Assembly: GCA_020436085.1 (NCBI GenBank)
Contig: JAGQYM010000034.1
Location: 1 to 48,264, forward strand
DNA from: Cyclobacteriaceae bacterium
Lineage (GTDB): Bacteria > Bacteroidota > Bacteroidia > Cytophagales > Cyclobacteriaceae
DNA length: 48,264 bases
Reading direction: 5' to 3'
This document shows positions 16,692 through 25,892 of the stretch, in pieces. Both the position numbers and the translations under genes were made by a program. How positions within the stretch are numbered: position 1 is the stretch's first letter; every line of letters starts with the position of its first letter. Under the pieces are notes generated by a model that did no database searches, was not told where the DNA came from, and saw nothing but the letters and a program-made list of their open reading frames with translations.

Positions 16692-17438
16692 CTAGGGAAG
16701 CACAGCCTGCACCACAATGTAAAACACAGCCGGGCAAAGCAGTGCACCCAGGCCGGTATAGAACGTGGCGGTGAGCGCACCATAGGGCACCAATTTAGGA
16801 TCGGTAGCGGCAAGGCCTGCCGCCACACCACTGGTGGTTCCGATGAGTCCACCAAACACCATGGCTGAGTGGGGGTTGTTCAGTCCAATGTATTTCGCAA
16901 TGATTGGAGTAACGATGGTAGTCATGATGGACTTTACCACACCGATGGCAATGCTGATGGCGATCACATCCGATGATGCGCCTATAGCCGAGCCAGTGAT
17001 CGGCCCAACAATGAACGAGCATGCGCCTGCACCAATCGTGGTAAAACTTTGCGCGTCCGTGTAGCCCATGAGGTATCCTATTACTCCTCCAATAAAGAAA
17101 GCAAATGTCACTCCCACTAATAATGATAAAATACCTGCAAGGCCGGCCCTTCTGATTTCAACGATGTTTGCACCCATCGCGGTAGCTACCACTGAAAAAT
17201 CTCGCATCATGGCTCCACCCAGTACCGCCATGCCCGAGAAGAGCGGAACATCAGCAATGCCTTTTTTGCCACCGAAGAACGCGAGGATAAGTCCGATGAC
17301 TATCGCAATGGCTGCTCCGGGTATTTTTCCTCTCGTTATGGTTTTAGAAAACCAATAAGAAAATAGCATGATGACACCCACAACCAGAAAAGCGAACACC
17401 AGTCCGTTCGAGTCGAAAACTTTGTAGACCACCTCCAT
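16692..17438 (-). CDS. madM: Malonate carrier subunit MadM
   Basis: 248 residues with about 8-9 membrane helices. Segments TITRGKIPGAAIAIVIGL, GGAMMRDFSVVATAMGA and GAGACSFIVGPITGSAIGAS agree with MadM, the large subunit of the sodium/malonate symporter first described in Malonomonas rubra. It overlaps the end of madL by one base (TGATG), so the two are coupled. Carrier function by homology; no malonate decarboxylase genes are visible nearby, so the substrate might be another small dicarboxylate. Confidence 0.88.
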   Translation of the reverse strand: MEVVYKVFDSNGLVFAFLVVGVIMLFSYWFSKTITRGKIPGAAIAIVIGLILAFFGGKKGIADVPLFSGMAVLGGAMMRDFSVVATAMGANIVEIRRAGLAGILSLLVGVTFAFFIGGVIGYLMGYTDAQSFTTIGAGACSFIVGPITGSAIGASSDVIAISIAIGVVKSIMTTIVTPIIAKYIGLNNPHSAMVFGGLIGTTSGVAAGLAATDPKLVPYGALTATFYTGLGALLCPAVFYIVVQAVLP

Positions 17439-17821
17439 CAGGAAAGATGATTATCTTCCGGTGCACTAACCTTTCCAATTCGCGATAGTAGTGGCACCAA
17501 TAGAAAGCAAAGACCTGTTGCCACTACCCCAACTACGATAGCAACCCAGCCCCCTGAAAGAGCAGCTTTCACATTTTGAATAGAAGACATGGCCACGACT
17601 ATGGGGATGTACATGGCATTCCAAAACAAAATACCATCCTCTGTCTCTGTATCAATGTATCCATGCTTCCTCATTCGCGCATTGAATAGAATAAGGAAGA
17701 ACATGGCGAACGCTACACCTCCCATATTGCCGGGAATATCAATCCACAAGCCAATAAGATTACCTACAATTTGTCCGGCAAGAAAGCAGGCAGCCAGAAT
17801 GGCCACGCCATAGATTTTCAT
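17438..17821 (-). CDS. madL: Malonate carrier subunit MadL
   Basis: 127 residues with four membrane helices. The start MKIYGVAILAACFLAGQIVG, then the GNMGGVAFAMFFLIL stretch and the MRKHGYIDTETEDGILFWNAMYIPIVVAMS stretch follow the MadL family through its whole length. With MadM it forms a two-subunit cation-coupled malonate importer in the inner membrane. It is first in the run madL-madM-PLD-DUF819, 72 bp downstream of the TPR kinase gene on the same strand, so a separate promoter may lie in that gap. Confidence 0.88.
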   Translation of the reverse strand: MKIYGVAILAACFLAGQIVGNLIGLWIDIPGNMGGVAFAMFFLILFNARMRKHGYIDTETEDGILFWNAMYIPIVVAMSSIQNVKAALSGGWVAIVVGVVATGLCFLLVPLLSRIGKVSAPEDNHLS

Positions 17822-17893
17822 GTGTTCAGTTTAGTACCCTTTCAAGATAAAGGATAGTAACCCACGCTGCAAGAGATAATACTGTAAGGTCCT

Positions 17894-19864
17894 TTATGTG
17901 GTGGCTTCCACGAGTTGAGCGGCAGGAAGAACGATGATGAATTCAGTGCCCACCCCAACCTTACTTGACACGCTGATCTTTCCTTTATTACTCTCAATAA
18001 ATTCTTTGGAAAGCATCAAGCCAATACCTGTGCCTCGCTCGTTGTTAGTACCTATACTCTGGCTTCTTCCTGTGAATAGAAAGATGTTTTTAAGCTGATC
18101 CTCAGAGATGCCCACACCGGTGTCTGTCACTTTGATCTCTACCTCATCGGATTCCAGAGTTCGATAAGAGATCGTGACCTTACCGTTACGCTTCGTGAAC
18201 TTGATAGAGTTACTTATCAGGTTGCGAAGAACTGTCTTCAGGTGGTTTACATCCGCAAATACAAAAACATCTTCATCACTTTCATGCACAATGGTTATTC
18301 CTTTGTCCGTTGCCGAAGGTGTGAAGAATTCAACTTTTTCGTTGACCACTGATGCAAGCTTAACGGTGCCGGGATTAATCTGAAGTCCTTTCAACTGGCT
18401 GCTTGCCCAAGAAAGCATGTTGTTCATCGTATCGGATACAGAGCTTATGGTCTTATGCAGGTCCTTAAATACACGCTCTTGATCTGACTGACTTAGTCGG
18501 CCATCTTTGATAATCTCCAGAATGGTCTTGATATTATTTATCGGCCCACGCATGTCGTGACCAATGATGGACAGCAACTGATTCTTCGTTTCGTTGAGTG
18601 CGTTCAGTTCACGGTTTTGCTCTTCGATCTTTGCATTGCGCTCGGCAATGTTTTCGTTCTTTTTAATCAATTGTTTATTGGACAGCAATCTGTGTCTACT
18701 GTTCTGATAGAGTGCAAGCCCCCAGATAGCCATCAGGATTCCAAGGATGATAAAGAAACCTATCCAAAGGTTACTCTTCTCTATAGTCGCTCGCTGCAAC
18801 GCATTCTCCTTCGCGAGTCTGTCACGCTCAGTTTCATTCTGCCTGAGGTGCAAATAGTTGATCTCCTTTTCTTTGGCCTGGCTATACAGGCTGTCGCTGT
18901 AGCTCTTGTGCAACTCATGCATTGACAAAGCACGTTCATAGTTATTTTGTGCTTTATAACTTTCAAAAAGGATGCGTGCCGCATTGGATATCTCCCACTT
19001 CGACTTCATTTGCCTCGCCACTTCCAGGGCGATAAGTCCGTGTTCTATGCTGGCGTCATACTTTTGGGTCTTCATGTACACCTGCGCCAACCCTGAATTG
19101 GCAAAACATGTTTCCCAGTTATCCTTATAATAGGGGTAACTAAGAACCTGCTGATACAACCGCTCTGCTTCCTTGTACATCCCCAGATCAAACATCACGT
19201 CACCCCTCTTGTTCATCGCCATGGAATACATGTGATAATTGCGCTGCTTTTCACTCAGCTTCTGGGCAACATCGAGGTAATACAATGCACTATCGGAAGA
19301 AAGATTGGCATCATGAACAATGGCGATGTTATAGTAATTGGCAATCAGCCGTGTTGTGTCACCGGATATTTTAGAATAGACAATTGATCGCCATTGATAC
19401 AGTAGTGCCTGAGCGTAATTCTTCTGTGTTTCATAAATCAGCGCGATATAGTTCAGGCTTTTGCTAATTCCGATGGCATTTTCAAGTTTCTCATGAATTG
19501 CCAATGCATCCACGAAATAACTCAGTGCCAAATCATAATTGCCAAGAATGTAGTGGACATATCCTCTCATGTTCAGCAGATCTCCGATTTGCTTTTCCAT
19601 TCCTTGCTCACGAGCGATAGGATAGGCGATTTCGTAAAAGCTTAGAGCAGAGTCAGGTGAGTGAAATTGAATCGATTCACCAATTCGAATCAATAGAGAA
19701 ACTTTGTCACTGTCGGACAAGTCTAGCTCACCGCTAGCCACCTGTTGCCATTGGATGAGTAAAGAATCGGACTGTGCAGTGAAAGGAGTAGCATATCCCC
19801 AACGCGAAATGGTAAGGGTACACAATACGAGTACAAACAATGCGGGCCTACCGATAAAACTCAT
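17894..19864 (-). CDS. TPR-repeat sensor histidine kinase
   Basis: 656 residues: signal peptide (to about residue 25), tetratricopeptide repeats over about 60-330 in the periplasm, one membrane helix near 366-386, a coiled coil (NKQLIKKNENIAERNAKIEEQ), then the HisKA box IIGHDMRGPINN with His436 and an HATPase domain with NLISNSIKFTK, DTGVGIS and GTGIGLMLSKE. This TPR-kinase layout is typical of Bacteroidota. No response regulator is next to it. Given its position just upstream of madL, it could respond to conditions linked to that transport cluster, but that is only proximity. Confidence 0.94.
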   Translation of the reverse strand: MSFIGRPALFVLVLCTLTISRWGYATPFTAQSDSLLIQWQQVASGELDLSDSDKVSLLIRIGESIQFHSPDSALSFYEIAYPIAREQGMEKQIGDLLNMRGYVHYILGNYDLALSYFVDALAIHEKLENAIGISKSLNYIALIYETQKNYAQALLYQWRSIVYSKISGDTTRLIANYYNIAIVHDANLSSDSALYYLDVAQKLSEKQRNYHMYSMAMNKRGDVMFDLGMYKEAERLYQQVLSYPYYKDNWETCFANSGLAQVYMKTQKYDASIEHGLIALEVARQMKSKWEISNAARILFESYKAQNNYERALSMHELHKSYSDSLYSQAKEKEINYLHLRQNETERDRLAKENALQRATIEKSNLWIGFFIILGILMAIWGLALYQNSRHRLLSNKQLIKKNENIAERNAKIEEQNRELNALNETKNQLLSIIGHDMRGPINNIKTILEIIKDGRLSQSDQERVFKDLHKTISSVSDTMNNMLSWASSQLKGLQINPGTVKLASVVNEKVEFFTPSATDKGITIVHESDEDVFVFADVNHLKTVLRNLISNSIKFTKRNGKVTISYRTLESDEVEIKVTDTGVGISEDQLKNIFLFTGRSQSIGTNNERGTGIGLMLSKEFIESNKGKISVSSKVGVGTEFIIVLPAAQLVEATT

Positions 19865-20035
19865 GATGGATTAGTCGACTTGTTCGATAGGTTCAACTAG
19901 TACCTTTCGGGTAAAAATAGGCGATTGGGAAAATCGACCAAAAGATATTTACGACATTCATGGACACAAAACATACAAGTGTACTGACGATCATTCATCT
20001 ATTGAGTTACGTTTTAGTAACCTTAAAAACTGCAT

Positions 20036-20575
20036 TTAAAGCTCTTTCCCAAGATTTATCTTGTACCATTCTGTCTGCGAACTGGCTCTCTTTTCTGATC
20101 TTACCTGTTGCGCAATTTTCTTTTGCGCATTTTTTATTGCACGGGTAATCATAGAATGAGCAACAATTTCATCCTCGTTCATACCTAGTCGCTGCATTAA
20201 TGTCACCATTCTCTCACCGCTAAAATGCTGAAAGAAGGGCTCGTCAAGTGCGGACAATACAGGAACATTGGAGAGCCCCAACTTCTTGAAAAGGGCCTGT
20301 TCAGTCTCTGATAGTGGATAATGTTCAACAAATAGCCACAAAACTCGTGTATTTTGTTGAACAACAGCGTCTGCCATACTAACCTGCGCAGCCACGTTGT
20401 ACGATCGCAAGGTTGCCTCAAGGTCAGATTTGGTGTTTTCAAACCAGCACACGAAATGACAGTTGTCGCTCGCCTGGGCCATTTTCACAATGGCATTGCG
20501 CTTTGCGTTTGCATTCATCCAAACCTGGTCGTTGACGGTGACCTGGTCACTACTCTTTCCAAAGAAATTAAACAT
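20036..20575 (-). CDS. Stand-alone SecA NBD2-like protein
   Basis: 179 residues, soluble. Residues 111-156 (DEPFFQHFSGERMVTLMQRL, then GMNEDEIVAHSMITRAIKNA and QKKI) line up with the end of the SecA motor's second nucleotide-binding domain, where E. coli SecA has ASDRVSGMMRKLGM followed by a H-x3-TKAIANAQRKVE segment. The preceding part (KRNAIVKMAQASDNCHFVCW, a short helix, then TRVLWLFVEHYPLS) also fits the strand-helix order of a RecA-like helicase half, but without intact nucleotide-binding motifs. So it is a domain-sized SecA relative that has probably lost ATPase activity. It is not a fragment of a broken secA: no adjoining SecA sequence is present and the frame is intact. Role unknown. 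Confidence 0.65.
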   Translation of the reverse strand: MFNFFGKSSDQVTVNDQVWMNANAKRNAIVKMAQASDNCHFVCWFENTKSDLEATLRSYNVAAQVSMADAVVQQNTRVLWLFVEHYPLSETEQALFKKLGLSNVPVLSALDEPFFQHFSGERMVTLMQRLGMNEDEIVAHSMITRAIKNAQKKIAQQVRSEKRASSQTEWYKINLGKEL

Positions 20576-20590
20576 AGTTAGTTGATGAGG

Positions 20591-21310
20591 TTAGGAACCC
20601 GGAGGCACGGAAGGTCGTATCTCTATTTTGCTCGGCAATGTTCTGGGATTCATCTCAAGCAAATCAACCACGACTTTACCCAGATCTTCAATTTGAATTT
20701 TCCATTCATCATTGCGGCCAGGTGTGTGATTGTTGAAGTATGTGGCCACTGAACCCGGCATAATCGTGCTTACCTTGATTCCGTACTTTCTTAAATCGAG
20801 CATCATCGCCTGTGTGAAACCGGTCAGTCCAAACTTGCTTGCGTTATAGGCCGCACCACCTGCAAAAAAATTGGTGCCCGCGAGGCTTGAAATCGTAATG
20901 ATATAGCCCCTGGTTTTTTTCAACTCTTCAACTGTCGCCCTCACGGTATTAAATACGCCCGTCAGGTTGATGTCTATCGTTTCATGCCAGAGTTTTTCAT
21001 CCATTTCATCGATCGATGCAAAGTGCCCCACACCGGCATTGGCCACCACCACGTCCAACTTTCCCCAAGTGTTGATGATCTGATTAACTGCACTCTCCAG
21101 AGATGATCTATCTCTCACGTCTGACTTGATGCCAATCACCTCTGCCGTATTAACCTTCTTCAGCGTTTTCAGCGCATCCTCAATGGCCTTTTCATCACGA
21201 CCCGTGATAGCCACCTTTGCACCTTTTTCTAACAGCGCGTGAGCAATACCGAGTCCAATACCCTTACTACCTCCTGTGATCAGTGCAGTCTTCTGTTTTA
21301 TGTCAGTCAT
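20591..21310 (-). CDS. Short-chain dehydrogenase/reductase
   Basis: About 239 residues from the ATG at 21310 (MTDIKQKTALITGGSKGIG); an ATG five codons upstream is possible but less like the family. Cofactor motif TGGSKGIG, NAG motif in VVANAGVGHF, catalytic Ser in ITISSLAG, and the YxxxK pair as YNASK are all present. Layout is that of 3-oxoacyl-ACP reductase-like SDRs; the substrate is not predictable. It ends 15 bp before the SecA-like gene on the same strand, so both may be co-transcribed. Confidence 0.92.
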   Translation of the reverse strand: MTDIKQKTALITGGSKGIGLGIAHALLEKGAKVAITGRDEKAIEDALKTLKKVNTAEVIGIKSDVRDRSSLESAVNQIINTWGKLDVVVANAGVGHFASIDEMDEKLWHETIDINLTGVFNTVRATVEELKKTRGYIITISSLAGTNFFAGGAAYNASKFGLTGFTQAMMLDLRKYGIKVSTIMPGSVATYFNNHTPGRNDEWKIQIEDLGKVVVDLLEMNPRTLPSKIEIRPSVPPGS

Positions 21311-21365
21311 ATGTTCAGGTTTCAAGTACTAATACAAATATTGAAACCATTGGGTTCTTCACAAA

Positions 21366-21397
21366 ACAAAAAATCCCCGACATCATTGCCGGGGATT
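21366..21397 (-). terminator. Intrinsic terminator after the BNR-repeat gene
   Basis: On the minus strand AATCCCCG and CGGGGATT form an 8-bp stem around a 10-base loop, followed by TTTTTTG. It lies 22 bp past the stop codon of the gene ending at 21420 and is one of the strongest terminators in the window. Confidence 0.8.
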
Positions 21398-21419
21398 TCG
21401 AAGCATTCGGCAGCTTTAA

Positions 21420-24400
21420 TCAATTATTCAAAAACTCTTCGAATGTCATAAGCTTTGGTTGCTCCACGCCACTCTTCGCTCCTACGCTCTCAAGTTTACC
21501 AATTCTTCTGCTCTTGGTGAGAGAGTAGTCCGACTTAGCCTTATTAAAGGTATCCTCAAGCAACTTGAGGTTCTCCATCTCTGAGCTTGAAGGCGGAGTG
21601 AAGCCTGAAGCCACTTTACTATAAAGAGTTGCAATCTTTTCCCTTAGCTGTGGATCTGATGAACCTACGTAGTTATCACCTGTCGTGATCACCAGTGACT
21701 CTTTCAACTTGGTGAGCTCATCGATCAGTGGTTTAGAAACCTTCTTTGCGCTGGAGCTGGTCGCTGCAACCTTCTCAGCATGCGCAATGGTCTCATCAAT
21801 CTCGTAGACCATATAAGCCAACTCCTCACTCATATTAAACAGTTTCTCAGAAACCGCATGAAGATTCGCCCTGTCTTTATCTGTCCACAACGAGTTCGGA
21901 TCGGCTACCAGTTTCAAAGAGGTTTCAAATGTCTCCTTGCCCTTGGTCATCACCACTTTGTAGTCACCCGCGGGCGCTCGCATGGGCGTAAACCCTCCGA
22001 ATGACAAAGTCTTTGCCTTCGCCATTTTTGGCTGACGTGTCAAACCATTCCAGGTCACCACGTTTATCCCTTTGGATTTGCCCGGACTGATTTCAATCAT
22101 CCTTTCACCCTCCTTGTTAAATATCTCCACGTTCATCTTTCCAAAGATGTGTTTCTTCTTCAGATAGTAGATGATCTTGGCATCTAACGAAGGATTCTCT
22201 CCAACGAATTCCATTTCAGTTGCCGTCCTACCAAAATCCGTTTCCTCAAGTATTACCATTGGTTTGGTTTTGAAGAAGTGTACCTCTTGATTCAAAACCT
22301 CCTGGTTAACTTCTCTCAGCGGACTGATGTCGTCAATGATTACGATTCCACGACCATGAGTTGCCATCACCAGGTCGTTGGTATTTTTCTGCATATCGAT
22401 ATAATGCACTGCAGTAGCTGGCATGTTGTTGGTAAACTTGCTCCAGTTTTTGCCATCATCCACCGAGATGTATAACCCAAACTCAGTTCCAAGGAACAAC
22501 AATCCTGGCTTCACAAAGTCTTCCTGTATGCTTCTTGCAAATCCGTAGATATCTGGCGTAGCCAATGATTTCCACGTTTTTCCATAGTCTGAAGTCTTAT
22601 AAACATAGGGCTTCATGTCGCTTTGTGTGTGACCATCGAACACTGCATAGGCAGTTGCTTTGTCATGAGCACTCGCCTCGATGTGATAACACCAGGTGTT
22701 CTTTGGCAATCCGGTAACGTTCGCTATGGTGTTGGTCCATGTCTTTCCACCATCTTGTGTCACCTGCACATTGCCATCATCGGTACCCGCCCAAATTACA
22801 TTTTCATCTAATGGCGATTCGGCTATCGTAAACACTGTACAGTGGTTCTCTGCACCTGAGTTGTCTTTTGACAAGCCACCGGAGTCTTCCTGGTTTTGTT
22901 TTGCAGGATCGTTGGTAGTGAGGTCGGGAGAAATCTTCACCCATGTATCTCCCATGTCATTTGACCTGTGAACAAACTGACTGCCCATATAAAAGCGATC
23001 AGCATTATGTGAACTCACTGCCATTGGCGCATTCCAGTTGAACCTTAGTTTAGGATCTCCCTGCACCGCCAATGGCTGCACAGTCTTCGATTGCTTGCGA
23101 TCAATATCATAACGCCAAACATTTTCCGCTCCTTGCATCTCAGAGTAGATGATATTCTTTTTCGGGTGTTTCAACACGCGGAATCCGTCACCGAATCCTA
23201 CGCTATGCCAATCGCGGGCCTCCACTCCTCCGGGAGAACGTGAGGGACCATACCATGAACCGTTATCCTGAAGTCCACCATATATATAATACGGGTCACC
23301 ATCGCTCACGCTGATGTGATAGAACTGTGACACTGGAATATTAGCCACGATCTCCATTGTAGTAGCTCCATCCCATGTGCGGTACACTCCGCCATCGCAG
23401 GCCACATACATTCTGTCTGAATTCTTGATATCAAAAATGATGTCATGAATATCAGCGTGCATGTTACCCAGATTTCTAAAAGACTTTCCTCCATCACGGC
23501 TGATAGAGCCAAACAGGCCCGCCTTCACCACAACATCCGGGTTTCTTGGATCAACTGTAATTCTTGAGAAATAAAACGGCCTCACTACAAGACCAAAGTC
23601 TTTATTCAAGTGCGTCCAGTTGGCACCTGCATCATCGCTTCGGTACAAGCCTTTGGTCTCATCTTTTTCAGATTCTATGGCCGCATACAATATCTTTGGA
23701 TTTGAAGGCGCTACCGCGAAAGCAATCCTACCCAGTTTTCCTGCAGGAAATCCTTTGTGAATCTTCGCCCAGTTCTTACCACCATCGGTTGATTTGTACA
23801 GTGCACTATTCAATCCTCCAGAACTGAAACCCCAGCCAGTACGTCTGAATTCCCGCATGCTGGCATACAGTGTGTTAGGATCCTTTGGATCCATAGCGAG
23901 GTCTGCACATCCTGTATTTGGGCTTACATATAATACTTTGTTCCACGTATTACCTCCGTCTGTTGACTTGAATACACCTCGTTCTTCACTATCTCCCCAC
24001 AATGCACCGAGAACACCAACATACATTTCATTCGTGTTGTTGGGATTGATTTCGATTCCGCTGATGCGTTCTGACTTTTCAAAACCTTTCTTCTCCCAGG
24101 TGACTCCACCGTCAATGGATTTATAAAGTCCATCTCCAACGGATACACTATTTCGTGTCCATATCTCTCCGGTTCCAACCCAGATAATGTTATCGGGGTT
24201 CTTCGGGTCTAGTTTGATTTTACCAATCGACTGGGGATGCTCATCAAAAATAGGTTGAAAGGATGCACCACCGTTGCTTGACTTCCAAACTCCACCTCCG
24301 GCAGCACCGGCATAGATCACCCGGTCATTGGTTGGATGATTTTCTAAGTCAATGATCCGGCCGCTCATAATGGCTGGACCAATTTGTCGTGCGCGCAAAT

Positions 24401-24494
24401 CTCCAAACAGTTCGTTGCCCTTCAGAACAATTTCCTGCGCGGGAACAGATTCAACTATAAATAATGCTAGAAGAAAAAAATAAAAACGTCTCAT
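21420..24494 (-). CDS. Secreted VPS10/BNR-repeat beta-propeller protein
   Basis: 1024 residues with a signal peptide (MRRFYFFLLALFIVESVPAQ). The first 700 or so residues are sortilin-like propeller blades with repeated Asp-box motifs such as SSNGGASFQP, SIDGGVTWEK, STDGGNTWNK, SDDAGANWTH and TQDGGKTWTN. The C-terminal third includes a beta-sandwich (GKMNVEIFNKEGERMIEISP, GDYKVVMTKGKETFETSL) and a helical end. Members are often annotated as glycosyl hydrolases on the BNR motif alone, but no catalytic sialidase residues are evident; a binding or scaffolding role on the cell surface is as likely. It follows the LolA-like gene by 12 bp and is probably in one operon with it. Confidence 0.9.
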   Translation of the reverse strand: MRRFYFFLLALFIVESVPAQEIVLKGNELFGDLRARQIGPAIMSGRIIDLENHPTNDRVIYAGAAGGGVWKSSNGGASFQPIFDEHPQSIGKIKLDPKNPDNIIWVGTGEIWTRNSVSVGDGLYKSIDGGVTWEKKGFEKSERISGIEINPNNTNEMYVGVLGALWGDSEERGVFKSTDGGNTWNKVLYVSPNTGCADLAMDPKDPNTLYASMREFRRTGWGFSSGGLNSALYKSTDGGKNWAKIHKGFPAGKLGRIAFAVAPSNPKILYAAIESEKDETKGLYRSDDAGANWTHLNKDFGLVVRPFYFSRITVDPRNPDVVVKAGLFGSISRDGGKSFRNLGNMHADIHDIIFDIKNSDRMYVACDGGVYRTWDGATTMEIVANIPVSQFYHISVSDGDPYYIYGGLQDNGSWYGPSRSPGGVEARDWHSVGFGDGFRVLKHPKKNIIYSEMQGAENVWRYDIDRKQSKTVQPLAVQGDPKLRFNWNAPMAVSSHNADRFYMGSQFVHRSNDMGDTWVKISPDLTTNDPAKQNQEDSGGLSKDNSGAENHCTVFTIAESPLDENVIWAGTDDGNVQVTQDGGKTWTNTIANVTGLPKNTWCYHIEASAHDKATAYAVFDGHTQSDMKPYVYKTSDYGKTWKSLATPDIYGFARSIQEDFVKPGLLFLGTEFGLYISVDDGKNWSKFTNNMPATAVHYIDMQKNTNDLVMATHGRGIVIIDDISPLREVNQEVLNQEVHFFKTKPMVILEETDFGRTATEMEFVGENPSLDAKIIYYLKKKHIFGKMNVEIFNKEGERMIEISPGKSKGINVVTWNGLTRQPKMAKAKTLSFGGFTPMRAPAGDYKVVMTKGKETFETSLKLVADPNSLWTDKDRANLHAVSEKLFNMSEELAYMVYEIDETIAHAEKVAATSSSAKKVSKPLIDELTKLKESLVITTGDNYVGSSDPQLREKIATLYSKVASGFTPPSSSEMENLKLLEDTFNKAKSDYSLTKSRRIGKLESVGAKSGVEQPKLMTFEEFLNN

Positions 24495-24506
24495 CTCAAT
24501 TCTGGA

Positions 24507-25256
24507 TTAGTTCGGAAATGCGAAGTCGCTCTCAGCTACAGTTGGATTTACTTCGATTGATTCGATAACGAGCGGCTGGAGTTGCCCTCCTTTCAAACCT
24601 TGCGTAAGAGAGAATGGGAAATACAAACCACCGATCTCCTGGTAGTCGCTCATCTTGGTTTGTGATACCTGTCCTTTAGCTGGCCCTTGCTTAATTTCCT
24701 GCTCCTGTCCAATTGGAACCATTGCTTCGGTATCAAAGAAATAGTAGATGATGTCATCAGTTTTTACACCGTCAATTGTCCTTGGCTCGCGGACGAGTTT
24801 GATCTTGAAGGTTTCAGCTCCATCAAAGGTTTCTTTACCCGTCAACTCAACAGTATACCCTTTTGTCTTGTAGTCAAACAATGCGTCTGGGAAATCATTA
24901 GCATCAAGTTTTGCATTCGCTGTGCTTTCGTCATCTGACTTCTCTGCTTTCATTGTAGCGAAGTTTGTGCTCCAAAGGCTTGATCCATCGAACACACCTT
25001 GCTTAAGCGTTTGGCCCTGAACCGTAAATGATGTGTATTGCCGTCCGTCCTTTAGCTGAACGATTTCAAGTGGAATCTCTACTCCGCCCTGGTTAAATTT
25101 GGCCTTAATCTTAATGCCCTGCAGCTTTTTCCAGGCATCCAGTCCGCCAGTATTTTCATAATAAGAACTAAGTATTTCATCTACAGTTTGTGCGCTGCTG
25201 ATTGAGGCACAACACACCGATAAAAGTATCACCACAGTGAATTTTGCGATTTTCAT
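24507..25256 (-). CDS. Periplasmic LolA-like lipoprotein-carrier-fold protein
   Basis: 249 residues with a signal peptide ending SSAQ. The mature part begins TVDEILSSYYENTGGLDAWKKLQGIKIKAKF and continues as an antiparallel beta sheet (ETFKIKLVREPRTIDGVKTD, YYFFDTEAMVPIGQEQEI), the half-barrel pattern of LolA/LppX/DUF4292-like proteins that carry hydrophobic molecules. It is the first gene of a two-gene unit with the BNR propeller protein, suggesting that both act together outside the inner membrane. The specific ligand cannot be named. Confidence 0.78.
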   Translation of the reverse strand: MKIAKFTVVILLSVCCASISSAQTVDEILSSYYENTGGLDAWKKLQGIKIKAKFNQGGVEIPLEIVQLKDGRQYTSFTVQGQTLKQGVFDGSSLWSTNFATMKAEKSDDESTANAKLDANDFPDALFDYKTKGYTVELTGKETFDGAETFKIKLVREPRTIDGVKTDDIIYYFFDTEAMVPIGQEQEIKQGPAKGQVSQTKMSDYQEIGGLYFPFSLTQGLKGGQLQPLVIESIEVNPTVAESDFAFPN

Positions 25257-25399
25257 ATGAATGGATTATTTGAGTTAATTACAATTTAGAGAATATTGAC
25301 ATAGGTATAAAACCTTCGTTCGAAAGCGAACATTATTTTCATAGGACGTCTTCTACCCGCAGTTTGTTGCAAATAGTGGTCCAGTATTACAGAAGTCTG

Positions 25400-25423
25400 A
25401 AAAAAAAATTGCTATCCCAGCAA
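25400..25423 (-). terminator. Terminator overlapping the stop of the zinc-ribbon gene
   Basis: On the minus strand TTGCT-GGGAT-AGCAA forms a small stem that includes the end of the coding sequence and the TAG stop, followed immediately by about nine T residues. The stem is short, but the long T tract makes an intrinsic terminator likely. Confidence 0.55.
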
Positions 25424-25831
25424 GCCTTGTAAAAACCCTTTTCTCATCTTGGCCGTATCTACACGGCTTCGTTCGTAAAACAGCTCCAGGTCTTTGAGTT
25501 CGCCCTTATCCAGCCATACCCCATGACCCTGCACGCACGAGTCGATCATCACCTGAGAACCATAGCCATATTCCCTCCTTTCAAGTACCTGACTGCACAC
25601 GGGGCAATGGACTGGCGATGCATTCTTGGATTTTGCCAATAAAATTGACTTACCCACGTAGTCAGGGATCATCTTCAATTCCTCGGAATAGTCATTCACC
25701 TTGATGTCCTGTATTTTCTCAAGCTCACCCTTATCCAGCCACACACCTCCGCAGGCATCACATAGGTCAATTTCTATTGCATCTTCATAAATCTTTCTGG
25801 TCAGTGGCGTTTGGTCAACAGGACAGTTCAT
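25412..25831 (-). CDS. Double zf-TFIIB zinc-ribbon protein
   Basis: 139 residues with two copies of the TFIIB-type zinc ribbon. The first starts MNCPVDQTPL and continues DLCDACGGVWLDKGELEKI; the second is VHCPVCSQVLERREYGYGSQ then GHGVWLDKGELKDLEL. In the first copy four Cys are present; in the second the fourth position is CVQGHG, so the metal may be bound by Cys/His. Such proteins probably bind nucleic acid or act as zinc chaperones, but no function is established. The gene is divergent from the 63-residue gene at 25893. Confidence 0.9.
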   Translation of the reverse strand: MNCPVDQTPLTRKIYEDAIEIDLCDACGGVWLDKGELEKIQDIKVNDYSEELKMIPDYVGKSILLAKSKNASPVHCPVCSQVLERREYGYGSQVMIDSCVQGHGVWLDKGELKDLELFYERSRVDTAKMRKGFLQGLLG

Positions 25832-25892
25832 AGATACCTAGGTTATCGGCTACGAGTGGAATTTTTTTGCTAAAATTAGAAAAAAATCGGCC

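Noticed and set aside
19960-20148. 62-residue plus-strand frame with a hydrophobic segment
   Set aside because: It overlaps the SecA-like gene by more than half and gives no known motif.
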